DNA of 13,573 nucleotides from Bacillota bacterium (GTDB lineage: Bacteria; Bacillota; Bacilli; Alicyclobacillales; SLC66): NCBI GenBank assembly GCA_021797415.1, contig JAJZZT010000433.1, positions 1 through 13,573 of the forward strand, given 5' to 3'. The notes under the pieces are model-generated. The model had not been told where the DNA came from. It saw nothing but the letters and a program-made list of their open reading frames with translations, and did no database searches. Made by a program: the position numbers and the translations under genes. This document shows, piece by piece, positions 1-7,215 of this stretch (within the stretch, counting starts at the first letter, position 1; every line of letters starts with the position of its first letter).

Positions 1-55
1 CTGTCGCCATCGTGACCAATCCTCCTTTATGCCTAACACATAGAGGGATTCCACG

Positions 56-363
56 ATGGCGTTCCTTTTAAACCTCGCCCTGCAAAATTACACCATCACC
101 TGGGACTATAACTACAATCTGTCACAGTGCTTGATGATGTGATCCATGCCGTTCACGGATTAAAGATGCCGGGCAGCCGCCTGCCTGGAGTGTTTGCCAT
201 GGGGACCTTTATGTCCCACGACGGTACAGTCTTTGCAATCGTCCACCATCAAACAAAACGAGGGCTAAAGGTCAATTTGAAGGAGACGACCTATGATGCG
301 CTCATTGTCAGTGTGGATGATCCAGAGGGACTTGTGTCTTCACTGGGCTTAGCGATCGAGTAA
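56..363 (+). pseudogene. Frameshifted remnant of a small PH-like-domain protein
   Basis: Two overlapping frames together read like one small protein. An ATG at 56, preceded by AGAGGG, opens a frame reading MAFLLNLALQNYTITWDYNY that stops at 142. A second frame, open from 112 with a GTG at 127, reads VLDDVIHAVHGLKMPG, then RLPGVFAMGTF, then YDALIVSVDDPEGLVSSL, and stops at 363. The second half resembles the C-terminal half of bacterial PH-domain proteins, where a 'lPG..aG.F' turn is followed by a '.DPE..v..l' helix. The first half could supply the expected 'Y.I.W' strand. One indel near 110-125 would join them. The alternative is a genuine 78-residue protein starting at GTG 127, but that start has no good ribosome binding site. 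The family assignment rests on pattern memory only. It probably has nothing to do with the sulfate operon downstream. Confidence 0.42.
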
Positions 364-391
364 GTTCTTCACGAGGCAGTGATTTACGCCT

Positions 392-477
392 GATTCCGAC
401 GAAATCGCCTTCTCTCCGTGGGTGTTGCGCGATTCGTCGGATCGCTGTATACTAATGTACAGTAATTCCGACTAAAC
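392..477 (+). repeat. Three copies of an ATTCCGAC-type motif around the cysH promoter
   Basis: GATTCCGACGAAATC lies at 392-406. GATTCGTCGGATC lies at 431-443, which is the same motif on the other strand (GATCCGACGAATC). TAATTCCGACTAAAC lies at 463-477. The second copy sits between the -35 and -10 hexamers of the putative cysH promoter and the third just after the expected transcription start. This placement fits a repressor operator. Rrf2-family regulators such as CymR control cysteine genes in Bacillota and can use half-sites of this general look, but the regulator here is inferred, not seen. Confidence 0.45.
425..453 (+). promoter_or_regulatory. Putative sigma-A promoter of the cysH operon
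   Basis: TTGCGC at 425-430 and TATACT at 448-453 are separated by exactly 17 bp. The -10 box matches the consensus at 5 of 6 positions and the -35 at 3 of 6, which suits a regulated promoter. It is the best promoter between the upstream remnant and cysH. A copy of the ATTCCGAC motif fills the spacer. Confidence 0.5.
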
Positions 478-504
478 AACTATGAATACGGAGTGATTAG
501 GTGT

Positions 505-1236
505 ATGCGGAAGCTGTCTGAAGGGAATCCGCTGGAACTGGCTTCCGTCTGTGAGGGACTGCCTGCCGAAGAGGTGCTTGCGCGCGTGCTGCGGGCGGCG
601 CCGCGAACGGTCCTGGCCTGCAGCTTCGGCGCCGAGGACATGGTGCTGCTCGACATGGTCATGCGCATCGACAGGAAGGCCACGGTCTTCTATCTCGATA
701 CGGACCTGCTGTTCCCGGAAACGTACGCGCTGCGCGACCGCGCCGTCGAACGATACGGGATCCCGGGCTTGCGGCGCGTCGCGCCGGAACTGACGGTGGA
801 GGAGCAGGCGCAAAGACACGGCGACCGGTTGTGGGAGCGCGATCCGGACGCGTGCTGTGCGCTGCGCAAGGTGAGACCGCTGGAGAACATCCTCGCGCAG
901 TTCGATGCCTGGATCACGGGCATCCGGCGCGACCAGTCGCCTGCGCGGGAAAATGCGCAGGTCGTGGAATGGGATGCGCGGTTCGGACTCATCAAGGTCA
1001 ATCCACTGGCGGCCTGGACGATCGATCGAGTGTGGACCTACATCCATGCCCACTGCGTGCCGTACAATCCACTCCACGATCACGGGTATCCGAGCATCGG
1101 CTGCCTGCATTGCACGCGGCCCGTGAAGCCGGGAGAAGATCCGCGCAGCGGGCGCTGGAGCAATTTCGCCAAGACGGAGTGCGGTCTGCACGCGGCAAGA
1201 CCGGAAGATTCTGCGAAGGAGGCGGCCAAAGGTTGA
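505..1236 (+). CDS. cysH: Phosphoadenylyl/adenylyl-sulfate reductase CysH
   Basis: This enzyme reduces activated sulfate (APS or PAPS) to sulfite in the cytoplasm with electrons from thioredoxin. From ATG 505 it is 243 residues, normal for the family. The nucleotide-binding region reads SFGAEDMVLLDM and FYLDTDLLFPET. The C-terminal signature KTECGLH carries the catalytic cysteine (C226). A CC pair (117-118) and CLHC (C200, C203) are the ligands of the [4Fe-4S] cluster found in APS-using enzymes, so APS is the more likely substrate and the product is probably EC 1.8.4.10. GGAG at 490-493 favours ATG 505. A GTG at 493 would add four residues but overlaps that site. It is first in the sulfate assimilation operon, and its TGA overlaps the cysI start. 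No ATP sulfurylase or APS kinase gene is in view. Confidence 0.93.
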   Translation: MRKLSEGNPLELASVCEGLPAEEVLARVLRAAPRTVLACSFGAEDMVLLDMVMRIDRKATVFYLDTDLLFPETYALRDRAVERYGIPGLRRVAPELTVEEQAQRHGDRLWERDPDACCALRKVRPLENILAQFDAWITGIRRDQSPARENAQVVEWDARFGLIKVNPLAAWTIDRVWTYIHAHCVPYNPLHDHGYPSIGCLHCTRPVKPGEDPRSGRWSNFAKTECGLHAARPEDSAKEAAKG

Positions 1237-3134
1237 CCGACACGACGAAGGACGGGTTGGGGGAGCGCAGTGGAACCGGCGGCGCGAAAGACGGGGCCGA
1301 TGCCGCCCACGCGCGTTCGAAGGTGGAGCAGATCAAGGCGGCAAGCCGCCATCTGCGCGGTACGGTGGCCGGGGCGCTCACGGACGGACTGGCGTATTTC
1401 TCGGAAAATAACATCCAGGTGCTGAAGTTTCACGGAGTGTACCAGCAGGACGACCGGGATCTGCGCAAAGCGCTGCGGGAACAGGGGAAAGAACGGCATT
1501 ACATGATGATGATCCGGGCGCGCATCCCCGGAGGGGTGCTGAGCGCCGACCAGTACCTGGCGTTCGACCGGTTGGCGGACCAATACGGCAACGGCACGCT
1601 GCGGATCACCACGCGCCAGACGTTCCAACTGCACGGCGTGTTGAAAGATCGGCTCAGAGAAACCATCCGCTCCATCGACGATGCGCTGATCACCACGCTC
1701 GGCGGTTGCGGCGATCAGGTTCGCAACATCGTCTGCTGCGCCGCGCCGCATCCCGGAGCTTTCTTCGCGGCGGTGCGCCGGGATCTGCTGGCGCTGGTGG
1801 ACCGGCTGTCGGCCAAAACCGCGGCGTATCACGAGATCTGGATCGACGGCGAGAAAGTCCCGGGAATGACTGGCGAAGAGGCGGGCAGAACACGGGACGA
1901 AGCAGAGGGCACACGTGGAGCGACCGGCGGAACGCGCGGTGTGGCGGGCGAAGAGGCTGGCGCCACGCGCGTTGAGGCGAGCGATACACGCGTTGCGGCA
2001 GGCGCGGACGGAGGAGAGGAGCCGCTGTACGGCGATGTGTACCTTCCCCGCAAGTTCAAGCTGGCGATCGCCTATGAAGGCGACAACTGTGTCGACGTGT
2101 ACGCCAATGACCTCGGCATCGTCGCCCATCGCGACGGAGAACAGGTCGCCGGGTACACGCTCCTGCTCGGCGGCGGCATGGGAAGGACGGCGGGCGACCT
2201 GAACACCTACCCGCGGCTTGCCACGCCATTTGCGTTTGTCTTGCCGGAAGATCTCACCGCAGTGTGCGAAGCGGTCGTGAAAGTGCAGCGGGATTGCGGC
2301 AATCGCGCAGAACGCCGATTTGCCCGGCTCAAGTATTTGCTGGATGAGCGGGGCGTGGACTGGTTCCGCGCCGAAGTGCGGCGGCGCTTTGGCGGCGTGC
2401 TCGCGCCGCCGCGATCCCTGCGGTGGGAAACGGCGGACGACCATCTGGGCTGGTGCGCAGGGGACGACGGTCGCGGATCTCTGGGGATTCACGTCGAGAA
2501 CGGCCGGCTCAAGGACAGCGGGGAGATGCAGCTCAAATCGGCGCTGTCGGCCATCGTGGCAGAGCACCGGCCGACCGTGCGCCTGACCACCCAGCAGAAT
2601 CTTCTGCTGTGCGATCTGACGGACAAGCAGCGCCGCGACATCGAACGCCGGTTGCGCGACGCGGGCGTTCCGCTGATGGAGGAACGTTCCGCGCTCGCTC
2701 TTCAGGCGATGGCGTGTCCCGCGCTGCCGACCTGCGGACTTGCCATCGCCGAGTCGGAACGCATATTTCCCGGTGTGCTGCGCGAGTTTGAAACGGTGTG
2801 CGCGAAACTAGGGATCAAACGGGCGATCAGCATCCGCATGACGGGCTGCCCGAATGGGTGTGCGCGTCCGTATGTGGCGGAGATCGGCCTCGTCGGACGC
2901 TCCATCGGCCGCTACGACATCTTCGTCGGCGCGGACGCGTTTGGCACCCGTCTGAACAAGCGGCTGCTTGAGGCGGTTCCGCTCACGGCGCTGGTGACCA
3001 CACTGGACCCTTTGCTCCAAGCCTTCCGGCATGAGGCGGCGTCGGCGGAAACGTTTGGCGACTATTGTGAACGAATCGGAATCGATGCGTTGCGCGGACG
3101 GTTGGCGCCAGGCGGACAGTTGGCGCCGAAATGA
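1233..3134 (+). CDS. cysI: Assimilatory sulfite reductase hemoprotein CysI, with repeat insertion
   Basis: It carries out the six-electron reduction of sulfite to sulfide at a siroheme-[4Fe-4S] centre. The TTG at 1233 overlaps the cysH stop (TTGA) and has AAGGAGG at 1216-1222, giving 633 residues. Family landmarks are KFHGVYQQDDRDLRKAL, RITTRQTFQLHG, EIWIDGEKV, YLPRKFKLAIA and the cluster ligands C495-x5-C501 and C539-x3-C543 (ACPALPTC, CPNGC). These match the hemoprotein subunit of NADPH sulfite reductase better than plant-type ferredoxin enzymes. E. coli CysI is about 570 residues. The excess is mainly a repeat-rich loop at residues 212-262, between DGEKV and EEPLYG, where E. coli has only a few residues. 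No flavoprotein partner (CysJ) is in the window, so the electron donor is unknown. The stop overlaps the next start (ATGA). Confidence 0.92.
   Translation: MTDTTKDGLGERSGTGGAKDGADAAHARSKVEQIKAASRHLRGTVAGALTDGLAYFSENNIQVLKFHGVYQQDDRDLRKALREQGKERHYMMMIRARIPGGVLSADQYLAFDRLADQYGNGTLRITTRQTFQLHGVLKDRLRETIRSIDDALITTLGGCGDQVRNIVCCAAPHPGAFFAAVRRDLLALVDRLSAKTAAYHEIWIDGEKVPGMTGEEAGRTRDEAEGTRGATGGTRGVAGEEAGATRVEASDTRVAAGADGGEEPLYGDVYLPRKFKLAIAYEGDNCVDVYANDLGIVAHRDGEQVAGYTLLLGGGMGRTAGDLNTYPRLATPFAFVLPEDLTAVCEAVVKVQRDCGNRAERRFARLKYLLDERGVDWFRAEVRRRFGGVLAPPRSLRWETADDHLGWCAGDDGRGSLGIHVENGRLKDSGEMQLKSALSAIVAEHRPTVRLTTQQNLLLCDLTDKQRRDIERRLRDAGVPLMEERSALALQAMACPALPTCGLAIAESERIFPGVLREFETVCAKLGIKRAISIRMTGCPNGCARPYVAEIGLVGRSIGRYDIFVGADAFGTRLNKRLLEAVPLTALVTTLDPLLQAFRHEAASAETFGDYCERIGIDALRGRLAPGGQLAPK
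1872..2021 (+). repeat. Tandem 75-bp duplication encoding a T-R heptad-rich loop in cysI
   Basis: Two 25-codon units lie end to end, 1872-1946 and 1947-2021. They begin GEEAGRTRDEAEGTR and GEEAGATRVEASDTR. Inside them a seven-residue step recurs with TR at residues 220, 227, 234, 245 and 252 (for example TRDEAEG, TRGATGG, TRVEASD). The DNA copies have diverged, so the expansion is not very recent. The length is a multiple of three and the flanking enzyme sequence is intact, which suggests a tolerated, probably disordered surface loop. Confidence 0.75.
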
Positions 3135-4237
3135 GATCCGCGCCACGGGAGCGGGCGGAAGGGTGGGGAGGTGAGCCTGTCGATAGCGGCGTTGTGACGG
3201 ACGCGGTGCTGTTGATCGGTCACGGTTCCCGTGACGATCGGGGCATGCGCGAATGCGAGGCGCTCGCGCGGGCCGTCGAAGAGTTCTTGACCGGTTGGCG
3301 AGGGCCGGTCATCCGCTGTTTTCTGGAATTGCGCGCGCCGGGCGTCAAGGACGGGCTGGCCGAGTGTCACCGGCTCGGAGCGCGGCGTGTCGTCGGGGTT
3401 CCTCTGTTTCTGCTGGCGGGCGGACACATGAAGCGCGATCTGCCGCGCCTTGTGGCGGCGGCGCGGAGGCAACACCCCGCCATGCGCGTGACGCTGGGCG
3501 ACGCGCTCGCCAGCCGGCCTGTGCTGCTTGAGATCATGCATCGGCGGTTGCGGCAGGCCGGGTGGCGGGACGAGGAGCGGGAAGAGACGGCGATCGTTCT
3601 GGCGGCGCGGGGGAATCGGGAGCCGGAAGCCCAGCGGGTGTTTGCGGCGGTTGCCGCAGACTTGCAGCGGGTGACGCGCGCCAGACGGGTATGGACGCCC
3701 AGTCTCATCGGGTCTGGCGCCAGGCTGGAGACGGTTCTCGCCGCCTGCCGCGCGGACCGCCAGTTGGCGCGCGTGTACGTCGTGCCGTATTTGCTGTTTG
3801 ACGGTCTGATCCTGCGCGATCTGCATGAACGGGTGGAGCGTTTTGCCGCCGCATGCTCAGGCGCCGCGCCGTCTGTGACCGTCAGCGGCCATATCGGACC
3901 CGATGAGCGGTTGAGTCGGGATATTGCGGCGCAAATCACCGAACGGTTGACCACCTATGCGAGGGAGACCGCCATGTGCGGCGCATCTGCACACCAACGA
4001 ATCATGAACATGCGAGTTCCATCAGGCGCCGCAGATGGCGAGGTACAGGGGCGCTCGCATTTTCCAGGGAGAGAGATGAAATATGGGAGAACAGACTGTG
4101 CTGGACCTGATCGGCCATACGCCGATTGTGAAGCTGCAACGGCTGGTGGACGGGCAGAGCGCCGACGTTTTTGTCAAGCTGGAATGGTTCAATCCGGGCG
4201 GGAGTGTGAAGGACCGGATTGCGCTGGCGATGATTGA
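3131..4237 (+). CDS. sirB: Sirohydrochlorin chelatase (CbiX/SirB type), two-domain, with long C-terminal tail
   Basis: It likely inserts Fe2+ (or Co2+) into sirohydrochlorin; next to cysI, iron for siroheme is the sensible reading. The first CbiX domain (about residues 22-140) has [11 protein letters not shown] (H31) and [13 protein letters not shown] (H99), the two conserved histidines. The second (about 153-275) has [13 protein letters not shown] and [12 protein letters not shown] without them, as is usual for the structural repeat. From about residue 280 the frame continues for some 89 residues with no domain I recognise ([14 protein letters not shown] onward), and its last 155 bp overlap cysK. 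ATG 3131 overlaps the cysI stop (ATGA). GTG 3194 would begin at the usual place, [13 protein letters not shown] strong GGAGGTGA at 3167-3174 lies 19 nt before that GTG, so the start is uncertain. Confidence 0.85.
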   Translation: MRSAPRERAEGWGGEPVDSGVVTDAVLLIGHGSRDDRGMRECEALARAVEEFLTGWRGPVIRCFLELRAPGVKDGLAECHRLGARRVVGVPLFLLAGGHMKRDLPRLVAAARRQHPAMRVTLGDALASRPVLLEIMHRRLRQAGWRDEEREETAIVLAARGNREPEAQRVFAAVAADLQRVTRARRVWTPSLIGSGARLETVLAACRADRQLARVYVVPYLLFDGLILRDLHERVERFAAACSGAAPSVTVSGHIGPDERLSRDIAAQITERLTTYARETAMCGASAHQRIMNMRVPSGAADGEVQGRSHFPGREMKYGRTDCAGPDRPYADCEAATAGGRAERRRFCQAGMVQSGRECEGPDCAGDD

Positions 4238-4994
4238 AGAGGCGGAGCAGTCGGGCAGGCTGCGTCCGGGAGACGCGATCGTTGAACCGACGAGCGGCAA
4301 CACGGGGATTGGGCTGGCGCTCGTGGCGGCGGCCAAAGGATACAAAGTGATCCTGACGATGCCGGAGACGATGAGCCTGGAGCGCCGCAATCTGCTGCGC
4401 GCCTACGGCGCCCAGTTGGTCCTGACGCCCGGCGCGGAGGGCATACGCGGATCGATCGCAAAAGCCCGCGAACTGGCGGAGACGCAGGGCTATTTCCTGC
4501 CGCAGCAGTTTGAGAACCCGGCGAATCCGGATGTGCATGAGCGCACGACGGGCAGGGAGATCATGGAGCAGATGGACGGCAGACTCGACGCGTTCGTCGC
4601 GGGCGTCGGCACAGGGGGCACGATCACCGGCGCGGGGCGCGTCCTGCGCCGCGAACTGCCCGCGTGTCGCATCGTGGCCGTGGAACCCGGCGGGTCGCCG
4701 GTCCTGTCGGGCGGCGCCCCCGGCAGTCACAAGATCCAGGGCATCGGCACCGGATTCGTCCCGCGCACACTCGATGTCGCGATGTACGATGAGGTGCGCA
4801 CGGTCGGCGACGAAGATGCGTTTGCCACGGCGCGCCGGCTTGCGCTTGACGAGGGGCTGCTCGTCGGTATCTCTTCGGGGGCCAATGTATGGGTCGCGCT
4901 TCAGGTCGCGCGCGAACTTGGACCGGGACAGCGGGTGCTTACGATCTCTCCATCCAACGGGGAACGCTATCTCTCCACGGCGTTGTACGCGTGA
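4083..4994 (+). CDS. cysK: Cysteine synthase A (O-acetylserine sulfhydrylase)
   Basis: This PLP enzyme condenses O-acetylserine with sulfide to give cysteine, the last step of the pathway encoded upstream. At 303 residues it has the normal length. [12 protein letters not shown] holds the PLP lysine, [13 protein letters not shown] the substrate-binding loop, [13 protein letters not shown] the phosphate-binding loop and GISSGANV and SPSNGERYL the C-terminal signatures. The start ATG follows AGGGAGAGAG at 4066-4075, with longer than ideal spacing. The upstream chelatase frame overlaps the first 155 bp in another frame. It is the last gene before a strong hairpin. A T-box core (AGGGTGGNACC) was looked for before the gene and not found. 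Confidence 0.94.
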   Translation: MGEQTVLDLIGHTPIVKLQRLVDGQSADVFVKLEWFNPGGSVKDRIALAMIEEAEQSGRLRPGDAIVEPTSGNTGIGLALVAAAKGYKVILTMPETMSLERRNLLRAYGAQLVLTPGAEGIRGSIAKARELAETQGYFLPQQFENPANPDVHERTTGREIMEQMDGRLDAFVAGVGTGGTITGAGRVLRRELPACRIVAVEPGGSPVLSGGAPGSHKIQGIGTGFVPRTLDVAMYDEVRTVGDEDAFATARRLALDEGLLVGISSGANVWVALQVARELGPGQRVLTISPSNGERYLSTALYA

Positions 4995-4998
4995 GGGT

Positions 4999-5030
4999 GA
5001 ACAGGCGGGGTCAGGCGACCCCGCCTGTTC
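4999..5030 (+). terminator. Perfect 14-bp hairpin after cysK
   Basis: GAACAGGCGGGGTC (4999-5012) pairs perfectly with GACCCCGCCTGTTC (5017-5030) around a four-base AGGC loop, starting four bases after the cysK stop. The following sequence, TATGGTATCA, is not a clean T tract. It may be a terminator of modest efficiency or a 3' stabilising stem. Confidence 0.7.
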
Positions 5031-5155
5031 TATGGTATCATAAATAATCGGCCTGACCCGTCGGGGAGACGATGACGATCATGCGGCGGTTCAGGTGGGC
5101 TCGTATGTTCGGGCCGGGATCAGCGCCCCTGTTGCATATGACGGGAGTGATTCGG

Positions 5156-6169
5156 ATGACGGGTTTGCGCGATGTGGCAAAAAGAGCTGGAGTTTCGATT
5201 TCGACGGTTTCGTTGGCACTGCGGGATGATCCGCGCATCAGGGATTCCACGCGCCAGCGCGTACTCGCCGCCGCCGCCGATCTCGGCTATAGGCCGAACG
5301 GGCTCGCGCGGGATCTGAAGGCGGGCCGTACCGGGATGATCTCTGTCCTGATTCACGACCTGGGAGGACCGTTTTATTCTGAACTGCTGCGCGGCGTCCA
5401 GGCCAAAGCGCTGGAACTGGGATACACCACGATCGTGGGCTGCACGGCAGGAGGACAGGGCGGCGCGCTCACCCGCCTGCTGGTCGAGAGCAGAACGGAC
5501 GGCGCGATTGTGCTCGATGCGTCGATCAAAGAAGAAGTGCTGGGTTCCGTGGCGAGCGACTCATTTCCTGTGGTTGTCCTGGACCGCGCGATCAAGCGCC
5601 CGTTCGTCTATCTGGTGACGTGTGATCACGAGGCGGGCGCGTATATGGCGACGGAGCACCTGATCCACTCCGGCTATAAAAATATCGCGTTTGTCAGCGG
5701 ATTGCAGAGTTCGCTGCACAGCAAACTGCGGTATGAGGGATACCGCCGCGCGTTGCGCGACCACCATATCGCCGCAGTCCCGGAGCACCTGCATCACGGC
5801 GTGTATACGGAGGAGAGCGGTTATGACATCGGCTTGCGCATGGTGCGCGGGCGGCGTATGCCGGAGGCGGTGTTTGCGGCAAACGACGAGATGGCCATCG
5901 GCATCCTGCGCGCAGTGACAGAATCCGGCCTGCGCGTTCCGGATGATCTTGCCATCGTCGGGTTCGACGATGTGCGCATCACGCAATATGTCACGCCGCC
6001 CCTGACAACTGTCCGCCAGCCGATGTACCAACTGGGTGTCGAGGCGATTCAGACGCTTGTCAGCGTCCTTCAGGGCAACCTGGATATCGAACCTGTCATG
6101 CTGAATACTGAACTTGTGGTTCGGGCGTCGTCTCGTCGCGACGTGGCCGCTATAGTCCAAAAAGACTAA
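5156..6169 (+). CDS. LacI-family transcriptional regulator
   Basis: A DNA-binding regulator with the standard layout and length of 337 residues. The N-terminal helix-turn-helix reads LRDVAKRAGVSISTVSLAL (residues 4-22), then GYRPNGLARDLKAGRTG (44-60) forms the hinge helix, and a periplasmic-binding-protein-like effector domain follows, with PFYSELLRGVQ and AIVGFDD typical of the family. ATG 5156 is chosen because the helix-turn-helix starts right after it and GGGAG at 5143-5147 is well placed. In-frame ATGs at 5138 and further upstream would add an atypical leader. The effector cannot be read from sequence; most relatives sense sugars or nucleosides. Downstream on the same strand lie the zinc-ribbon gene and frdCAB after a 132-bp gap. 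The gene before it is isolated by a hairpin. I see no convincing promoter in 5031-5155 apart from an AT-rich stretch at 5036-5048. Confidence 0.9.
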   Translation: MTGLRDVAKRAGVSISTVSLALRDDPRIRDSTRQRVLAAAADLGYRPNGLARDLKAGRTGMISVLIHDLGGPFYSELLRGVQAKALELGYTTIVGCTAGGQGGALTRLLVESRTDGAIVLDASIKEEVLGSVASDSFPVVVLDRAIKRPFVYLVTCDHEAGAYMATEHLIHSGYKNIAFVSGLQSSLHSKLRYEGYRRALRDHHIAAVPEHLHHGVYTEESGYDIGLRMVRGRRMPEAVFAANDEMAIGILRAVTESGLRVPDDLAIVGFDDVRITQYVTPPLTTVRQPMYQLGVEAIQTLVSVLQGNLDIEPVMLNTELVVRASSRRDVAAIVQKD

Positions 6170-6211
6170 TTCGAATTGTTTATATAATTCTTTCCTAATC
6201 TGTGCTATAGT
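6168..6211 (+). promoter_or_regulatory. Putative promoter and CG-centred palindrome before the zinc-ribbon/frd genes
   Basis: AATTCGAATT (6168-6177) is a perfect 10-bp palindrome centred on CG, the geometry of LacI-family operators. An extended -10 box, TGCTATAGT, lies at 6203-6211, with no good -35 at the usual distance. A second TATAAT occurs at 6183-6188. This AT-rich patch is the only plausible promoter region for the downstream genes. Binding by the adjacent LacI-type regulator is inference. Confidence 0.4.
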
Positions 6212-6301
6212 CACTGAAAACGGATACGCGCCTACTGTGCGCCGTCGGGCTGAGTCGTCGTGCACATAAGTGAATACGGTGGGGAAGCGGAGGAGATGCC
6301 C

Positions 6302-6538
6302 ATGGAAATCTCCAGTTGTTGTGGTGCTCCCGTTACCGTGGAGTACCAGTCTGATCTGCCGAATTTTACCGACGACGACTACGACCTGAAGGTGCCTGTC
6401 AGAATATGCGCAAGGTGCGGCGCGGTGATGAACTGGGGGAGTGTTCCGGCGGATTGGGGGATCCGAAGAACCTGGTTGAAACCGCGCCGCCGTCTGTTTC
6501 TGGTCGACGGCGGAAGACGGCCGGCAGGGCACAGGTGA
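6302..6538 (+). CDS. Small zinc-ribbon-like protein of unknown function
   Basis: A 78-residue protein that I cannot name. It begins MEISSCCGAPVTVEYQSDLP, and further on VRICARCGAVMNW supplies the second cysteine pair. The C-C plus CxxC arrangement about 35 residues apart suggests a small zinc ribbon. The tail is rich in arginine (KPRRRLFL, GGRRPAGHR). GGAGGAG at 6289-6295 is six bases from ATG 6302; ATG 6296 overlaps that site, and a GTG at 6260 would give an unsupported extension. It sits 41 bp before frdC on the same strand, so it is probably co-transcribed with the fumarate reductase genes. A role in their regulation or assembly is only a guess from position. Confidence 0.7.
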   Translation: MEISSCCGAPVTVEYQSDLPNFTDDDYDLKVPVRICARCGAVMNWGSVPADWGIRRTWLKPRRRLFLVDGGRRPAGHR

Positions 6539-6579
6539 TTCCGTATTTTGGATAGCCCGTGAAGCGAGGAGGAAGAGGG

Positions 6580-7215
6580 ATGAAACTGCAAAAGGCCCTG
6601 TCCTACAGTCCCCGGGCTGACTTCATTGCCGAAGTCGTCCAGATGGTGAGCGGCCTTCTCTTGGTTCTTTTTTTGTGGACTCATATGCTGTTCGTGGCGT
6701 CAATCCTGCTTGGATCGAACGCGTTTAACGGATTGTCGTTCTTCATGGAGAAATACGGACTCCTGCCCGCCGCCATCGTTTTCCTTCTCCTTGTCGGCGG
6801 CGCCCACGTCGGCGTGGTCATCCGGCGGATTCCCAGCCGGTGGGCGGAACAGAAAATCGTATGGAAACACGCGAAGCTGATTCATCATCACGATACGTGG
6901 TCGTGGCTGTTCCAGTCGATCACCGGCGGCGCCATCCTCCTGCTCGCGATTATTCACGTCGCAGTGGTGACCTATGGCGGCATCGACGTGATGTACAGTG
7001 CAGGACGCATCAAGCACGGATTTTTGCTGTTTTATGCCGTGCTGCTGCTGTTGGCGGAATACCACGCCAGCGTCGGGCTGTACCGCATTTTCGTCAAATG
7101 GGGATGGGTGAAGAGGCGCAGCCTGAAGCGGGTGCTCAGCGTGATCAGCATTCTGACCGTCGGCATTGGCGCCGTGACACTGTGGGTCTTCTTCACATTG
7201 GGGGTGCACGCGTGA
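6580..7215 (+). CDS. frdC: Fumarate reductase / succinate dehydrogenase di-haem cytochrome b subunit (Wolinella-type FrdC)
   Basis: A 211-residue integral membrane protein with about five hydrophobic helices (roughly 17-43, 61-82, 107-131, 146-171, 185-207). It anchors the catalytic subunits and exchanges electrons with menaquinone. WTHMLFVASILLG, HHHDTWSWLFQ and AEYHASVGLYRIFVKWGW are close to the Wolinella/Campylobacter subunit. H35, H76, H126 and H162 match the four axial haem ligands of the Wolinella enzyme (recalled as H44, H93, H143, H182). E57 and E160 fall at the spacing of its E66 (menaquinol site) and E180 (E-pathway). It differs from Bacillus SdhC. ATG 6580 has GAGGAGG seven bases upstream; a GTG at 6559 is less likely. 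The stop overlaps the frdA start (GTGA). Confidence 0.88.
   Translation: MKLQKALSYSPRADFIAEVVQMVSGLLLVLFLWTHMLFVASILLGSNAFNGLSFFMEKYGLLPAAIVFLLLVGGAHVGVVIRRIPSRWAEQKIVWKHAKLIHHHDTWSWLFQSITGGAILLLAIIHVAVVTYGGIDVMYSAGRIKHGFLLFYAVLLLLAEYHASVGLYRIFVKWGWVKRRSLKRVLSVISILTVGIGAVTLWVFFTLGVHA

Noticed and set aside
472..1191. Minus-strand frame opposite cysH
   Set aside because: Shadow of cysH; no ribosome binding site or family motifs.
831..1232. Upstream extension of the cysI frame
   Set aside because: It lies wholly inside cysH in another frame; TTG 1233 with AAGGAGG and the TTGA overlap is the natural start, and the extension has no family similarity.
1080..2567. 495-codon minus-strand frame opposite cysI
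   Set aside because: A typical antisense shadow of a GC-rich gene, rich in R, A, P, Q and H with no domain signature, while the plus strand encodes a clear enzyme.
3970..4082. T-box or SAM riboswitch before cysK
   Set aside because: The conserved T-box core AGGGTGGNACC and the S-box core were not found, and the region is within or next to the chelatase frame.
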